The notes under the pieces are model-generated. The model was not told where the DNA came from. It worked only from the letters and a program-made list of their open reading frames with translations, and did no database searches. Position numbers and translations under genes: made by a program. Positions 16,691 to 24,292 of a DNA stretch of 34,480 bases are shown piece after piece. The stretch lies in the NCBI GenBank assembly GCA_019695095.1, contig JAIBAQ010000052.1:1-34480 (forward strand), read 5' to 3'. Numbering within the stretch: the stretch's first letter is position 1; each line of letters begins with the position of its first letter. Origin of the DNA: Candidatus Hydrogenedentota bacterium. Lineage in GTDB: Bacteria > Hydrogenedentota > Hydrogenedentia > Hydrogenedentales > SLHB01.

Positions 16691-18112
16691 TTAACGCTTC
16701 AGGTCGGGCGTTCCCAATCGGCAAACGGCCTCGGGGGTGATGAGATCGTTGAACTGTTCGGAGGTTAGGAGTCCGTCACGCAGCACGATCTCGCGGATGG
16801 TCTTGCCCTTGTCTTTCGCCTGCGTCACGACCTTACACATGCGGTCGTAGCCCAATGCGGGCAGCAGCGCCGTGGCGATGGCGGTTGAGCTTTCGACGTG
16901 CGCGCGGCACCGAGCTTCATCGGCTTCGATTCCTTCCACGCAGTGCTTGCGCAGAATGTCGCACGAATTGGCGAGCAAGTCGCAACTCTCAAGCAGACAA
17001 TTCGCCACCAGCGGGAGGAAGGCATTGAGTTCGAGGTCGCCGCGGGAACATGCGTGGGCAATGACGGCATCGTGGCCCATCACCAGCATGGCGGCTTGGC
17101 TGACCGCTTCCGGAATCACCGGATTCACTTTTCCCGGCATGATGGACGAACCGGCTTGCCGCGCGGGAATCCGTATTTCGCCAAGCCCAGCCTCGGGCCC
17201 GGAAGACAACAGCCGCAGGTCGCTGCTCACCTTCAGCAACGACACGGCGCACGCCTTGAGTATGCCGGAGACCTCGACAAATACGTCGGCGTTCTGCGTG
17301 GCTTCGACCAGGTTCTCCGCGCGCGCGAAACCGATGCCGGTCTGTTCGCGCAACGTGTCGACTACGCGGAAAATGTATTGGCGCGGCGCGGCAAGGCCGG
17401 TGCCGATGGCCGTGCCGCCGAGGTTCACCACGCGAAGCCGCTCTTCGCACTTGAAGATGCGCCAACGGTCGCGATTGAACGCTTCGGCATACGCGCCCAT
17501 TTCGCGGCCCAACGTCGTAAGCACGGCATCCTGCATCTCCGTGCGTCCCACCTTGACGATGTGCGCGAACTCCTTCTCTTTCGCTTGAAAGGCTTCCTGC
17601 AACGCGACAACACGTTCCTCAAGACGCTTGATCAGGCGAATTGCCGCCAGCTTCAACGCCGTGGGGTAGGTGTCGTTGGTGGATTGATGCAGGTTGATGT
17701 CGTCGAGCGGCGACACGCGGTCGTAGGCGCCGCGCGGCAGCCCCAGCAGTTCGAGGGCGCGATTCGCGATCGATTCGTTCGCGTTCATGTTCGTGCTCGT
17801 GCCCGCGCCACCCTGCAGCGCGTCGACCACGATGTGTTCGACCAGCGAACCGTCTGCCAACTCGCGGCACGCTCGGAGAATGGCGTCGGCCTTGGACGGG
17901 TCCGCGGCCCACGCGCCGAGCGCGTGATTGGTCAACGCGCATGCCAGTTTGACCACGCCGAACGCGCGCGCCAACTCTGGATGCACGGAACGGCCCGCCA
18001 GGGGGAAATTCTCCAGCGCCCGCGCCGTGTGCACGCCATAAAGAGCGTCGGCGGGCACGGAAACGCCGCCTAACAGGTCATGTTCCGCGCGATGTGAATG
18101 TGTCGTGTCCAT
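16691..18112 (-). CDS. aspA: Aspartate ammonia-lyase (aspartase)
   Basis: Fumarase/aspartase superfamily enzyme converting L-aspartate to fumarate and ammonia in the cytoplasm. The signature loop GSSIMPGKVNPVIPE (near residue 320) carries the catalytic Ser, and the VIPE continuation with GDLELNAFLPLVANCLLES distinguishes aspartases from class II fumarases (VNPTQ). GGAGTSTNMNANE, LHQSTNDTYPTALK and VGRTEMQDAV are the other conserved blocks. Length 473 aa is normal. It is the last gene of the hydrogenase operon, 80 bp after the TM1266-family gene. Aspartase genes are known neighbours of hydE/hydF/hydG in other anaerobes such as Desulfovibrio. Whether it supplies ammonium for H-cluster ligand assembly or simply fumarate as an electron sink is open. 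Confidence 0.93.
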   Translation of the reverse strand: MDTTHSHRAEHDLLGGVSVPADALYGVHTARALENFPLAGRSVHPELARAFGVVKLACALTNHALGAWAADPSKADAILRACRELADGSLVEHIVVDALQGGAGTSTNMNANESIANRALELLGLPRGAYDRVSPLDDINLHQSTNDTYPTALKLAAIRLIKRLEERVVALQEAFQAKEKEFAHIVKVGRTEMQDAVLTTLGREMGAYAEAFNRDRWRIFKCEERLRVVNLGGTAIGTGLAAPRQYIFRVVDTLREQTGIGFARAENLVEATQNADVFVEVSGILKACAVSLLKVSSDLRLLSSGPEAGLGEIRIPARQAGSSIMPGKVNPVIPEAVSQAAMLVMGHDAVIAHACSRGDLELNAFLPLVANCLLESCDLLANSCDILRKHCVEGIEADEARCRAHVESSTAIATALLPALGYDRMCKVVTQAKDKGKTIREIVLRDGLLTSEQFNDLITPEAVCRLGTPDLKR

Positions 18113-18192
18113 TGTGGATTATGAAATTGGCGATAGACTCCGGACCGCCGCGGATTCCCGGAGGCCGATCCGTGGGCTGCTGAAAGCCATCC

Positions 18193-18456
18193 CTATTTCG
18201 GATGGTCGAAGATCATCTCCTGCACTTGCACACCCTCGACGGCCTTCAACTTGTCGCGCATCTCTTGAATCAGACTCACCTCGCCGAACATCTCGAGAAT
18301 GACGAGTCCATTGGGCGAGCAAAAGCTTTTGTCGACTTCATGCAGGCCGAGGCGCGTCTTGATGTTGCAGCCGTACTGAGAAAACAAATCTTGAATCACG
18401 CGCGCGTTCTTGACGCGGTTCGTGATATGCACCCCGAGAATATAATGGTTATCCAT
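18193..18456 (-). CDS. TM1266-family iron-only hydrogenase system regulator
   Basis: The 87-aa protein (MDNHYILGVHITNRVKNARV, then QYGCNIKTRLGLHE near residue 27) matches the small TM1266 family, nearly always found with [FeFe]-hydrogenase maturation genes. It has an ACT/ferredoxin-like beta-alpha-beta pattern with no helix-turn-helix. Its precise job is not established despite the name regulator. The open frame runs back to 18684, but that part is only the antisense shadow of hydG. ATG 18456 gives the family N-terminus, with AAGGGGGA upstream. It lies 44 bp after hydG and before aspA on the same strand. Confidence 0.9.
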   Translation of the reverse strand: MDNHYILGVHITNRVKNARVIQDLFSQYGCNIKTRLGLHEVDKSFCSPNGLVILEMFGEVSLIQEMRDKLKAVEGVQVQEMIFDHPK

Positions 18457-18500
18457 GGAATTCGATTCCCCCTTCACGTTGCACGGTATTTCCGATCCTG

Positions 18501-19892
18501 CTACACGTACACATCGCGCTCGCCATTCTTCACGCGTTCCATCATGCCCTCGGAGACGTTCCGCCGAGACGGGGTAAACCGCTGAAGCGTCTGCTTGATG
18601 CACGCTTCGCCGATCGCTTTCGTCTCGGGCGTCCCGTAGTCTTCGAGATACTCCAGGAATGTGCTGAGCGCGTTGACGTCGCAATGATCCTTAATTTTGC
18701 CCGGCTTCGCAAGATCCATGAAATCGGCCCCCGTGCGCCCCAGGCGGTAACAGGCCGTGCAGAACGAAGGAATGTACCCCAGTTCGGCGATATCTCGAAT
18801 GACTTCATCGAGAGAGCGGTGGTCGCCGAGCGAGAATTGGCTGCCGTCGTACTCTTCTTCGGCGTAGCCGCCGGGATTCGTGCGGCTGCCTGCGGAGATC
18901 TGCGACACACCCACCGCGAACGTCTCACGGCGAATGTTGGGTGTCTCGCGAGTCGACATGATGATGCCAGTGTAGGGCACCGCCAAACGAAGGATCGCGA
19001 CGAGCTTCCGGAAGTCAACGTCGGAAACAGGGTGCGGCGGATGCGAGGCCATGTTCGAGCCGACGGCGGGTTCGAGCCGCGGAACACTGATGGTGTGCGG
19101 CCCGACGCCAAACTTCTTTTCCAGATGTTCGATATGCTGCATCAAGGCCAATACCTCAAAGCGCCAATCGAACAGCCCGAACAGAATGCCCACGCCCACA
19201 TCGTCGATCCCGGATTCCATGGCGCGATCCATTGCAGAGACGCGCCAGTCGAAATCCGCCTTCTTGCCGGACGTGTGCACTCTCGCGTAGGTCTGGCGGT
19301 GATACGTTTCCTGGAACAACTGATACGTGCCGATGCCGGACGCCTTCAGCTCTTCGAATTCTTCCAGGGTCAGGGGCGCAACGTTCGCGTTGATGCGCCG
19401 GATCTCGCCGCGCCCGCTCTTGACAGAGTAGATGGTCTCGATAGACTTGAGGATATACGGGAACCCCTCATCGGGATACGATTCGCCTGCCACGAGCAGA
19501 ATGCGTTTGTGCCCCTGATCGATGATGATCTTCGTTTCGTTGGCAATCTCTTCCTGCGTGAGCGCGCGCCGCTTCACGTCGGTATTTGTCTTCCGAAACG
19601 CGCAATACAGGCACTCGTTGTTGCAGAGATTGGAGACATAGAGGGGCGCGAAGAGAACGAGGCGCCGCCCGTAGATCTCTTCTTTGACGCGACGCGCCGT
19701 GTCGAAGAGTTCGGACAGCAACTGCGGGTCGCTCACGGCCATCAACGTGGCCACGTCGTCCGCGTTCAGTCCTTTAAGCTCGAACGCTTTTGCCAAGACT
19801 TCACGCACACACGCCGCGTCTTTTCTTGCGCCGTGTTGCAGGGTCGCCTCAATTCGTTCTTCGTCGATAGGAACCGTATCTGTCGTATTCAT
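18501..19892 (-). CDS. hydG: [FeFe]-hydrogenase H-cluster radical SAM maturase HydG (tyrosine lyase)
   Basis: HydG cleaves tyrosine to p-cresol and dehydroglycine and makes the CO and CN ligands of the H-cluster as an Fe(CO)2(CN)-cysteine synthon. The radical-SAM cluster motif C90-x3-C94-x2-C97 (in APLYVSNLCNNECLYCAFRK) is intact. The C-terminal auxiliary cluster motif C378-x2-C381-x22-C404 (in SFCTACYRLGRTGADFMDLA and onward) matches the HydG-specific CX2CX22C, separating it from ThiH and HydE. QETYHRQTYARVHTSGKKADF and SVPRLEPAVGSN are further HydG blocks. Length 463 aa is normal. ATG 19892 has GGTGA 7 nt upstream. It lies 164 bp downstream of hydA; that gap contains nested inverted repeats that may adjust expression relative to the structural genes. 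Confidence 0.96.
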   Translation of the reverse strand: MNTTDTVPIDEERIEATLQHGARKDAACVREVLAKAFELKGLNADDVATLMAVSDPQLLSELFDTARRVKEEIYGRRLVLFAPLYVSNLCNNECLYCAFRKTNTDVKRRALTQEEIANETKIIIDQGHKRILLVAGESYPDEGFPYILKSIETIYSVKSGRGEIRRINANVAPLTLEEFEELKASGIGTYQLFQETYHRQTYARVHTSGKKADFDWRVSAMDRAMESGIDDVGVGILFGLFDWRFEVLALMQHIEHLEKKFGVGPHTISVPRLEPAVGSNMASHPPHPVSDVDFRKLVAILRLAVPYTGIIMSTRETPNIRRETFAVGVSQISAGSRTNPGGYAEEEYDGSQFSLGDHRSLDEVIRDIAELGYIPSFCTACYRLGRTGADFMDLAKPGKIKDHCDVNALSTFLEYLEDYGTPETKAIGEACIKQTLQRFTPSRRNVSEGMMERVKNGERDVYV

Positions 19893-19938
19893 CAGAAATC
19901 ACCGTACCTTTTCTATTTCTATGGAGCCTGCCACACAC

Positions 19939-20014
19939 GGCCTCATCCCGAAATAAAGTTCCAACAGGCCCAGCGAAAGCCTTCCGTTTCCGCTGGGCCT
20001 GTCCCGATGAGGCC
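19939..20014 (-). repeat. Nested inverted repeats in the hydA-hydG intergenic region
   Basis: Outer arms GGCCTCATC (19939-19947) and GATGAGGCC (20006-20014) enclose inner arms ACAGGCCCAGCG (19964-19975) and CGCTGGGCCTGT (19991-20002), a perfect 12-bp stem with a 15-nt loop. In the transcribed (minus) direction the inner stem is followed by TTGGAACTTTATTTC, only weakly U-rich. It could be a partial terminator, an mRNA-processing or 3'-end-protecting hairpin within the operon, or a REP-like element. Confidence 0.7.
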
Positions 20015-20056
20015 TATGCGACACAATAAACAGCCGGACTGCAGCTGTCCCTTCGG

Positions 20057-21988
20057 TTACTCTATGTACTTGCCTCGGGCCGTATAGTGGGTGTGCAACA
20101 GCTTGTGACTGATGTGCCCACAGGGACCGTCTGTCAAGTACTCATTATACACCTTCGTGACGGCAGGGTTTTCGTGCGACTTGCGCACCGAGTACGCCCG
20201 GTCTTCACTGTAGATTGCTTCAGCGCGCGCCGCGCGGATAGCCGGACTGGTCGGAATCGGCTGGCCGCCGCCGCCCAGGCAGCCGCCCGGACACGCCATC
20301 ACTTCGATAAAGTGGCATTCACTGAACTTGCCGCCCGCCTTCACGTCGTCCATAACCTTCTTGGCGTATGCGGTTCCGTGAGCCACGGCCACCTTCAGGG
20401 TCGCGCCCTTGAGCCACTTCCAATCCTTGAACAACCCTTTCAGAATGTCGGGCACGGGTCCTACTTCCTTAATCGGAAGTTCCGCGTACTTGATGCCTTC
20501 GAAACCGCGCACGGGGACGATCTCCGCGTGGTCGAAGAAGTTCTCGACCTTGTTCCCCGTGACCAGTTCGACCACCGTGCGCAGCGCCGCTTCCATGACG
20601 CCGCCCGTCGCTCCGAAGATCACGCCGGAACCCGTAGCGGTGCCGAACGGATCGTCAAAGTCAGACTTCTCCAACTCCGGCAGGTAGATACCCGCTTCGC
20701 TGATCATCTTCCCCAGTTCGCGGGTCGTCAGGCCGTAGTCCACGTCCTTGTAACCGCTGTCGCACATCTCGGGGCGGTTGCACTCAAATTTCTTGGCCGA
20801 GCACGGCATGAGCGCAACCGATACGATGTCCTTCGGATCGATCTTGTTCAGCTTGGCGTAATACGTTTTGATCAACGCGCCAAACATCTGTTGCGGACTC
20901 TTCGCGGACGACAGATTGTCGATCATGTCGGGATAGAAGTGCTCCAGGTACTTCACCCATCCCGGCGAACAACTCGTTAGCTGCGGCAGCGCGACCGGCT
21001 GTTTGTCCACCAGCGCCTTCTTCAAGCGCAGCAGGAGTTCTGTGCCTTCTTCGATGATCGTGAGGTCCGCCGTGAAGTTCGTGTCGAACACCTTGTCGAA
21101 CCCGCACAGGCGCAGCGCCGTGTTCATCTCGAAGGTCAGGGCGCGTCCGGGCGGGAGCCCGAAGCATTCCCCGATGCCCGCGCGCGGGCTGGGCGCCGTC
21201 TGCATGATCACGTGCTTGGTTGGATCGTCGATGGCCGCCCACACGTCATCCGTGGGATCGTTGGCGCGCAACGCGCCGGTGGGACACCGGTTGATGCACT
21301 GTCCGCAATTGATGCACACCACCTCACCCAGCGGCTTGTCCATGAACGTAACGACGCGCGTTTCCGCGCCGCGATTCTCCACTTCCAACACGCCGACTTC
21401 CTGGAAGTCGATACACGTGCGGATGCAGCGGCGGCACAGAATGCACTTGTTCATGTCGCGGACCACGGAATGGCTGGAGCAATCGATCTCGTACTTCGGT
21501 TCCGTCGGGTGCCCGAAGCGGAAGAAGTCCACGCCGTATTCCTTGGCAAGGCTCTGCAATTCGCAGTTGTTGTTGCGGGCGCACGCATAGCATTCGCCGT
21601 AGTGATCGGACAGCAGCAGGTCAAGGATGTGCCGGCGAGCCTGACGCACTTTGCGCGTGTGCGTTTTGATCTTGATCGGCGACGTGATGGGAAACGCGCA
21701 TGACGCCTGGAGTGCGCGCTGCGTGTCAACCTCGACGACGCATATACGACACACGCCCGCCACGCACAGATCCTCGTGGTGGCACAAGGTGGGGATCTTT
21801 ATCCCTAACTGCTTGCATGCCTCGAGGATGGTCGTGCCCACAGGCACTTTGACAGTCCTTCCGTCGATATCGACCGTCACTTTCGCGCCGATTGCTTGCG
21901 AGTCGGCGCCCTTTAAATCAATCGTCTGCCCGCGCTGGCTAACGGGCGCGCGAGAAACGTCTTTTCCGAATGTAGTGGAATCGGACAT
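20057..21988 (-). CDS. hydA: [FeFe]-hydrogenase catalytic subunit HydA (NAD-linked trimeric type)
   Basis: Catalytic subunit for reversible H2 formation. Domains in order: N-terminal [2Fe-2S] ferredoxin domain (C69, C80, C83, C97); His-Cys3 [4Fe-4S] site (H129, C133, C136, C142); two [4Fe-4S] clusters (C182-x2-C185-x2-C188-x3-C192 and C225-x2-C228-x2-C231-x3-C235); then the H-cluster domain with TSCSPGW (338-344), MPCSAKKFE (394-402) and EVMACPGGCLGGGGQP (562-577). A small-subunit-like tail (SEDRAYSVRKSHENPAV) follows. The first H-domain motif reads Cys-Ser where many monomeric enzymes have Cys-Cys. The start is 3 bp after the hydB stop, with AAGGAG overlapping that stop, so translation is coupled. 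With NuoE- and NuoF-like partners it should exchange electrons between NAD(H), possibly ferredoxin, and protons. Confidence 0.96.
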   Translation of the reverse strand: MSDSTTFGKDVSRAPVSQRGQTIDLKGADSQAIGAKVTVDIDGRTVKVPVGTTILEACKQLGIKIPTLCHHEDLCVAGVCRICVVEVDTQRALQASCAFPITSPIKIKTHTRKVRQARRHILDLLLSDHYGECYACARNNNCELQSLAKEYGVDFFRFGHPTEPKYEIDCSSHSVVRDMNKCILCRRCIRTCIDFQEVGVLEVENRGAETRVVTFMDKPLGEVVCINCGQCINRCPTGALRANDPTDDVWAAIDDPTKHVIMQTAPSPRAGIGECFGLPPGRALTFEMNTALRLCGFDKVFDTNFTADLTIIEEGTELLLRLKKALVDKQPVALPQLTSCSPGWVKYLEHFYPDMIDNLSSAKSPQQMFGALIKTYYAKLNKIDPKDIVSVALMPCSAKKFECNRPEMCDSGYKDVDYGLTTRELGKMISEAGIYLPELEKSDFDDPFGTATGSGVIFGATGGVMEAALRTVVELVTGNKVENFFDHAEIVPVRGFEGIKYAELPIKEVGPVPDILKGLFKDWKWLKGATLKVAVAHGTAYAKKVMDDVKAGGKFSECHFIEVMACPGGCLGGGGQPIPTSPAIRAARAEAIYSEDRAYSVRKSHENPAVTKVYNEYLTDGPCGHISHKLLHTHYTARGKYIE

Positions 21989-21991
21989 GGT

Positions 21992-23224
21992 TTACTCCTT
22001 CTCACCGGGAGCCGCGGCAATCCGGCCCATGAGTTCGTCTTTGAAGTGCGCAACGATGGAAAGAAACGCGTTGGGCGCGGACTGGCCCAAGCCGCATTTG
22101 GAGGCGAGTTGCATGGTCTCGCCGAGGCCGCGAAGTTCCCGCAGATACTGCATGGAACACGCGCCCTTCGAGAGCTTCTCCACACCCTCCAACAGCTTCG
22201 CCGAGCCCACCCTGCACGGGGTGCACTGGCCGCACGATTCTTCCACGAAGAACTCCAAGAAGTTGCGCGAGACGTCTACCATATCCCGATCGGGTCCAAA
22301 CACAATGATGGAACCGCCCGTGGGGATGTCCTCATAGGCGATGGTGCGCGCGAATTCCGAAGCCGGTACGCAATGGCCGGACGCGCCGCCAATCTGTACC
22401 GCCTTCGCATCTTCTCCGCCGACTTCTTTCAGCAAGTCGGCCACGCTGATGCCCATCGGAAACTCGTACACACCGGGGTGTTCGCAGTCGCCGGATACGC
22501 TGAACAGCTTCAACCCCGTGGACTTGTCCGTTCCAATGCTCTTGAACCAGTGCGCGCCTTTCGCAAGGATGCACGCGACCCACGCGAGCGTTTCGACGTT
22601 GTTCACCACGGTGGGATGTCCGAGATAACCCGTGTCTACGGGGTATGGAGGACGATTGCGAGGTTCGCCGCGGTGACCTTCCAGCGACTCGATGAGCGCG
22701 GTTTCTTCACCGCACACATAGGCGCCGGAGCCCATGCGAATCTCGATGTCGAACGTGAACCCTTCGCGAGAGAGGATGTTTTCGCCCAAAAGCCCCTCGT
22801 TGCGCCTGCGCTGCAAGATGGCTTCCAGAAGAGGACGAAGATACGAGTATTCGCCGCGCAAGTAGATGATGCCGTGCTTTGCGCCGATTGCGAGCGCGGC
22901 AATGGACATGCCTTCGAACACGAGATCCGCGTACTCGGTGAGAATGACGCGGTCTTTGAAGGTGCCCGGCTCGCCTTCGTCGGCGTTGCAGACTACGTAC
23001 TTGTGTTCGTCTTTTGCGGCCGCCGCCAAATTCCATTTGACGCCCGTGGGGAAGCCCGCGCCGCCGCGTCCCTTCATGCCCGACGCGCTGATTTCGGCGA
23101 TGATTTCGCTCCGGTGTTTCTTAACGGCGTGTTGCAGGCCCGCGTTGATTCTTGCGCTGCCGAAGGTCAGCGGACCCGTCTTGGTATTGTGCATGCCGGC
23201 AGCCCGATCCAGCGTTACGTTCAT
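21992..23224 (-). CDS. hydB: NAD(H)-binding NuoF-like hydrogenase subunit HydB (short form)
   Basis: Flavoprotein subunit carrying FMN and NAD(H) for the trimeric hydrogenase. FMN/NADH-site motifs are GRGGAGFPTGVKW (52-64), VVCNADEGEPGTFKDR (77-92) and GAYVCGEETALIESLEG. The [4Fe-4S] site is ESCGQCTPCR plus a later Cys in SKCGLG. The frame runs upstream to 23383, but the first 53 residues are antisense-like filler. ATG 23224 has AGGAG 8 nt upstream and overlaps the hydC stop by 4 bp. The resulting 410-aa protein is the NuoF core only. The N-terminal [2Fe-2S] domain and C-terminal double [4Fe-4S] domain of longer HydB proteins (about 600 aa, Thermotoga/Acetobacterium type) are absent, which bears on whether the complex can bifurcate electrons. 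Confidence 0.94.
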   Translation of the reverse strand: MNVTLDRAAGMHNTKTGPLTFGSARINAGLQHAVKKHRSEIIAEISASGMKGRGGAGFPTGVKWNLAAAAKDEHKYVVCNADEGEPGTFKDRVILTEYADLVFEGMSIAALAIGAKHGIIYLRGEYSYLRPLLEAILQRRRNEGLLGENILSREGFTFDIEIRMGSGAYVCGEETALIESLEGHRGEPRNRPPYPVDTGYLGHPTVVNNVETLAWVACILAKGAHWFKSIGTDKSTGLKLFSVSGDCEHPGVYEFPMGISVADLLKEVGGEDAKAVQIGGASGHCVPASEFARTIAYEDIPTGGSIIVFGPDRDMVDVSRNFLEFFVEESCGQCTPCRVGSAKLLEGVEKLSKGACSMQYLRELRGLGETMQLASKCGLGQSAPNAFLSIVAHFKDELMGRIAAAPGEKE

Positions 23225-23742
23225 ACGAGGTACTCCTGCCGTTTCTCCGTGGCGAACACCCCAAAGGCCCGCCTGCACCCATCGAGTATGTCGTGGACCT
23301 TGTCCGGCGTCACGCGCGTGAACACGTGATCGTTCACGAGCATCGCGGGCCCCTGGTCGCACATGCCGATGCAGTTCGCCCACTCGAGCGTGAACCGGCC
23401 GTCCGGCGTCGTTTCGCCAAACGAAATGCCCAGGTCGTTCTCAAGCTGACGCGCGACCCGGTCTTTGTTCTGCATCGCGCAGGAAAGGGTGCGGCACAGC
23501 CGGATGATGAACTTCCCCTTGGGGCGATGGTCGAGAAAACTGTAGAAGGAGACCACGCCGTATACCTCGACCGGATGAATGTCGAGCATGTTCGCGACCA
23601 CTTGCATGGCGTGTTCGGAGACGTGGAAATACTTCGCCTGTATCTCCTGCAGAATGGGGATCAGCGCGCTGCGCGTACGCCCGAACTCGTCTCCCCATCT
23701 CTGGATGTCCTGGTTGAGCTTGTCTTGTTGGGTCTGAAACAT
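23221..23742 (-). CDS. hydC: NuoE-like [2Fe-2S] hydrogenase subunit HydC
   Basis: Thioredoxin-fold [2Fe-2S] protein of the NuoE/HndA family that passes electrons between the flavin subunit and HydA. The cluster cysteines are CRTLSC (C-x4-C) and NCIGMC (C-x3-C), preceded by VYGVVSFYSFLDHRPKGK, a typical NuoE block. The 173-aa length is normal. A TTG at 23745 is possible, but ATG 23742 fits better, with GGAGG about 8 nt upstream inside the end of the response-regulator gene and only 3 bp after its stop. The tight spacing upstream and the 4-bp overlap downstream show one transcript with hydB and hydA. Confidence 0.95.
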   Translation of the reverse strand: MFQTQQDKLNQDIQRWGDEFGRTRSALIPILQEIQAKYFHVSEHAMQVVANMLDIHPVEVYGVVSFYSFLDHRPKGKFIIRLCRTLSCAMQNKDRVARQLENDLGISFGETTPDGRFTLEWANCIGMCDQGPAMLVNDHVFTRVTPDKVHDILDGCRRAFGVFATEKRQEYLV

Positions 23743-23745
23743 CAA

Positions 23746-24129
23746 CTACCCCTCCTTCTTCTTTTCGAGAAGGCGCTTCACCTTCGCGATGAGCGTGGCG
23801 GGCTCGACGGGCTTCTCCTGGAATTCCTCCACAGGCACAAGGTCGTCGTCACTGCCGTACTGCAAGCCCGTCACCATGCCGATGCTGGTCAGCATGAGAA
23901 TGGGTGACTTGAAGTCTTTGCGGCGAAGTTCTTGTGCCATCGTCATTCCGTCGTCCGGTTGTTCCATCATCACGTCCAAGATGATGAGATCCGGCTTGAA
24001 TGACTCTACGGCTGCCATCCCGGAAGCTTTGTCGTGCGCACTGGCGACTTCATAGCCCTCCTTCTCGAGAAAGAGAGACGCGGCTTCCGTGATGTCGGGA
24101 TCATCGTCGACGATCAGGATCTTTGCCAT
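23746..24129 (-). CDS. Single-domain response regulator, first gene of the hydrogenase operon
   Basis: CheY-like receiver of 127 aa with no output domain. Acidic pocket DDD at residues 8-10, phospho-acceptor D52 (LIILDVMME), T81 (MLTS) and K106 (FQEKPVEP) are all in place. Start ATG 24129 follows AAGGAG at 8 nt. It leads the hydC-hydB-hydA-hydG-TM1266-aspA transcript with 3 bp to hydC. The hybrid histidine kinase gene starts about 600 bp away on the other strand and is the natural partner candidate. Because the receiver has no DNA-binding domain, it must act through protein contacts (kinase relay, another regulator, or the hydrogenase itself). This last point is inference. Confidence 0.94.
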   Translation of the reverse strand: MAKILIVDDDPDITEAASLFLEKEGYEVASAHDKASGMAAVESFKPDLIILDVMMEQPDDGMTMAQELRRKDFKSPILMLTSIGMVTGLQYGSDDDLVPVEEFQEKPVEPATLIAKVKRLLEKKKEG

Positions 24130-24231
24130 ACCCCCAACTCCTTATTTGGCATATAGTTGCCTACACAAACCTGGAAACGGAACCCCCTTTAAGACGCCCG
24201 GACGGACCGAGGAACTACCAACCGCCCGAAA

Positions 24232-24255
24232 AAATCGTGATTTTTTTCACGATTT
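24232..24255 (-). promoter_or_regulatory. Perfect palindrome at the predicted start of the hydrogenase operon transcript
   Basis: AAATCGTGA (24232-24240) and TCACGATTT (24247-24255) flank six T residues. The core CGTGA-N6-TCACG has the geometry of CRP/FNR-superfamily sites (TGTGA-N6-TCACA in CRP). It lies directly downstream of the predicted -10, at about +2 to +25, a position suited to repression. In RNA the same bases make a 9-bp hairpin followed by a short U-run, so a weak attenuator is an alternative reading. Confidence 0.6.
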
Positions 24256-24263
24256 CTATACCC

Positions 24264-24292
24264 GTTATACAATAACTCTCGGCAAATTTCAA
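24264..24292 (-). promoter_or_regulatory. Predicted sigma70-type promoter of the hydrogenase operon
   Basis: Minus-strand TTGAAA (24287-24292) and TATAAC (24264-24269) are exactly 17 bp apart. Transcription would start near 24257 and leave a leader of about 127 nt before the response-regulator ATG. The adjacent palindrome sits just past the start point. Confidence 0.65.

Noticed and set aside
16898-18073. 391-codon open frame opposite aspA
   Set aside because: Antisense shadow; biased composition and no motif, while aspA is certain.
18457-18684. N-terminal extension of the TM1266-family gene
   Set aside because: It only overlaps hydG in another frame; the family N-terminus starts at ATG 18456.
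18684-20087. 467-codon open frame opposite hydG
   Set aside because: Antisense to hydG, whose cluster motifs are intact; no evidence for overlapping coding.
22046-23329. 427-codon open frame opposite hydB
   Set aside because: Antisense shadow of the NuoF-like gene with no ribosome site and no recognisable domain.
23225-23383. 53-residue N-terminal extension of HydB as a ferredoxin domain
   Set aside because: The translated extension has no cysteine cluster and overlaps hydC; the coupled ATG at 23224 has the ribosome site.
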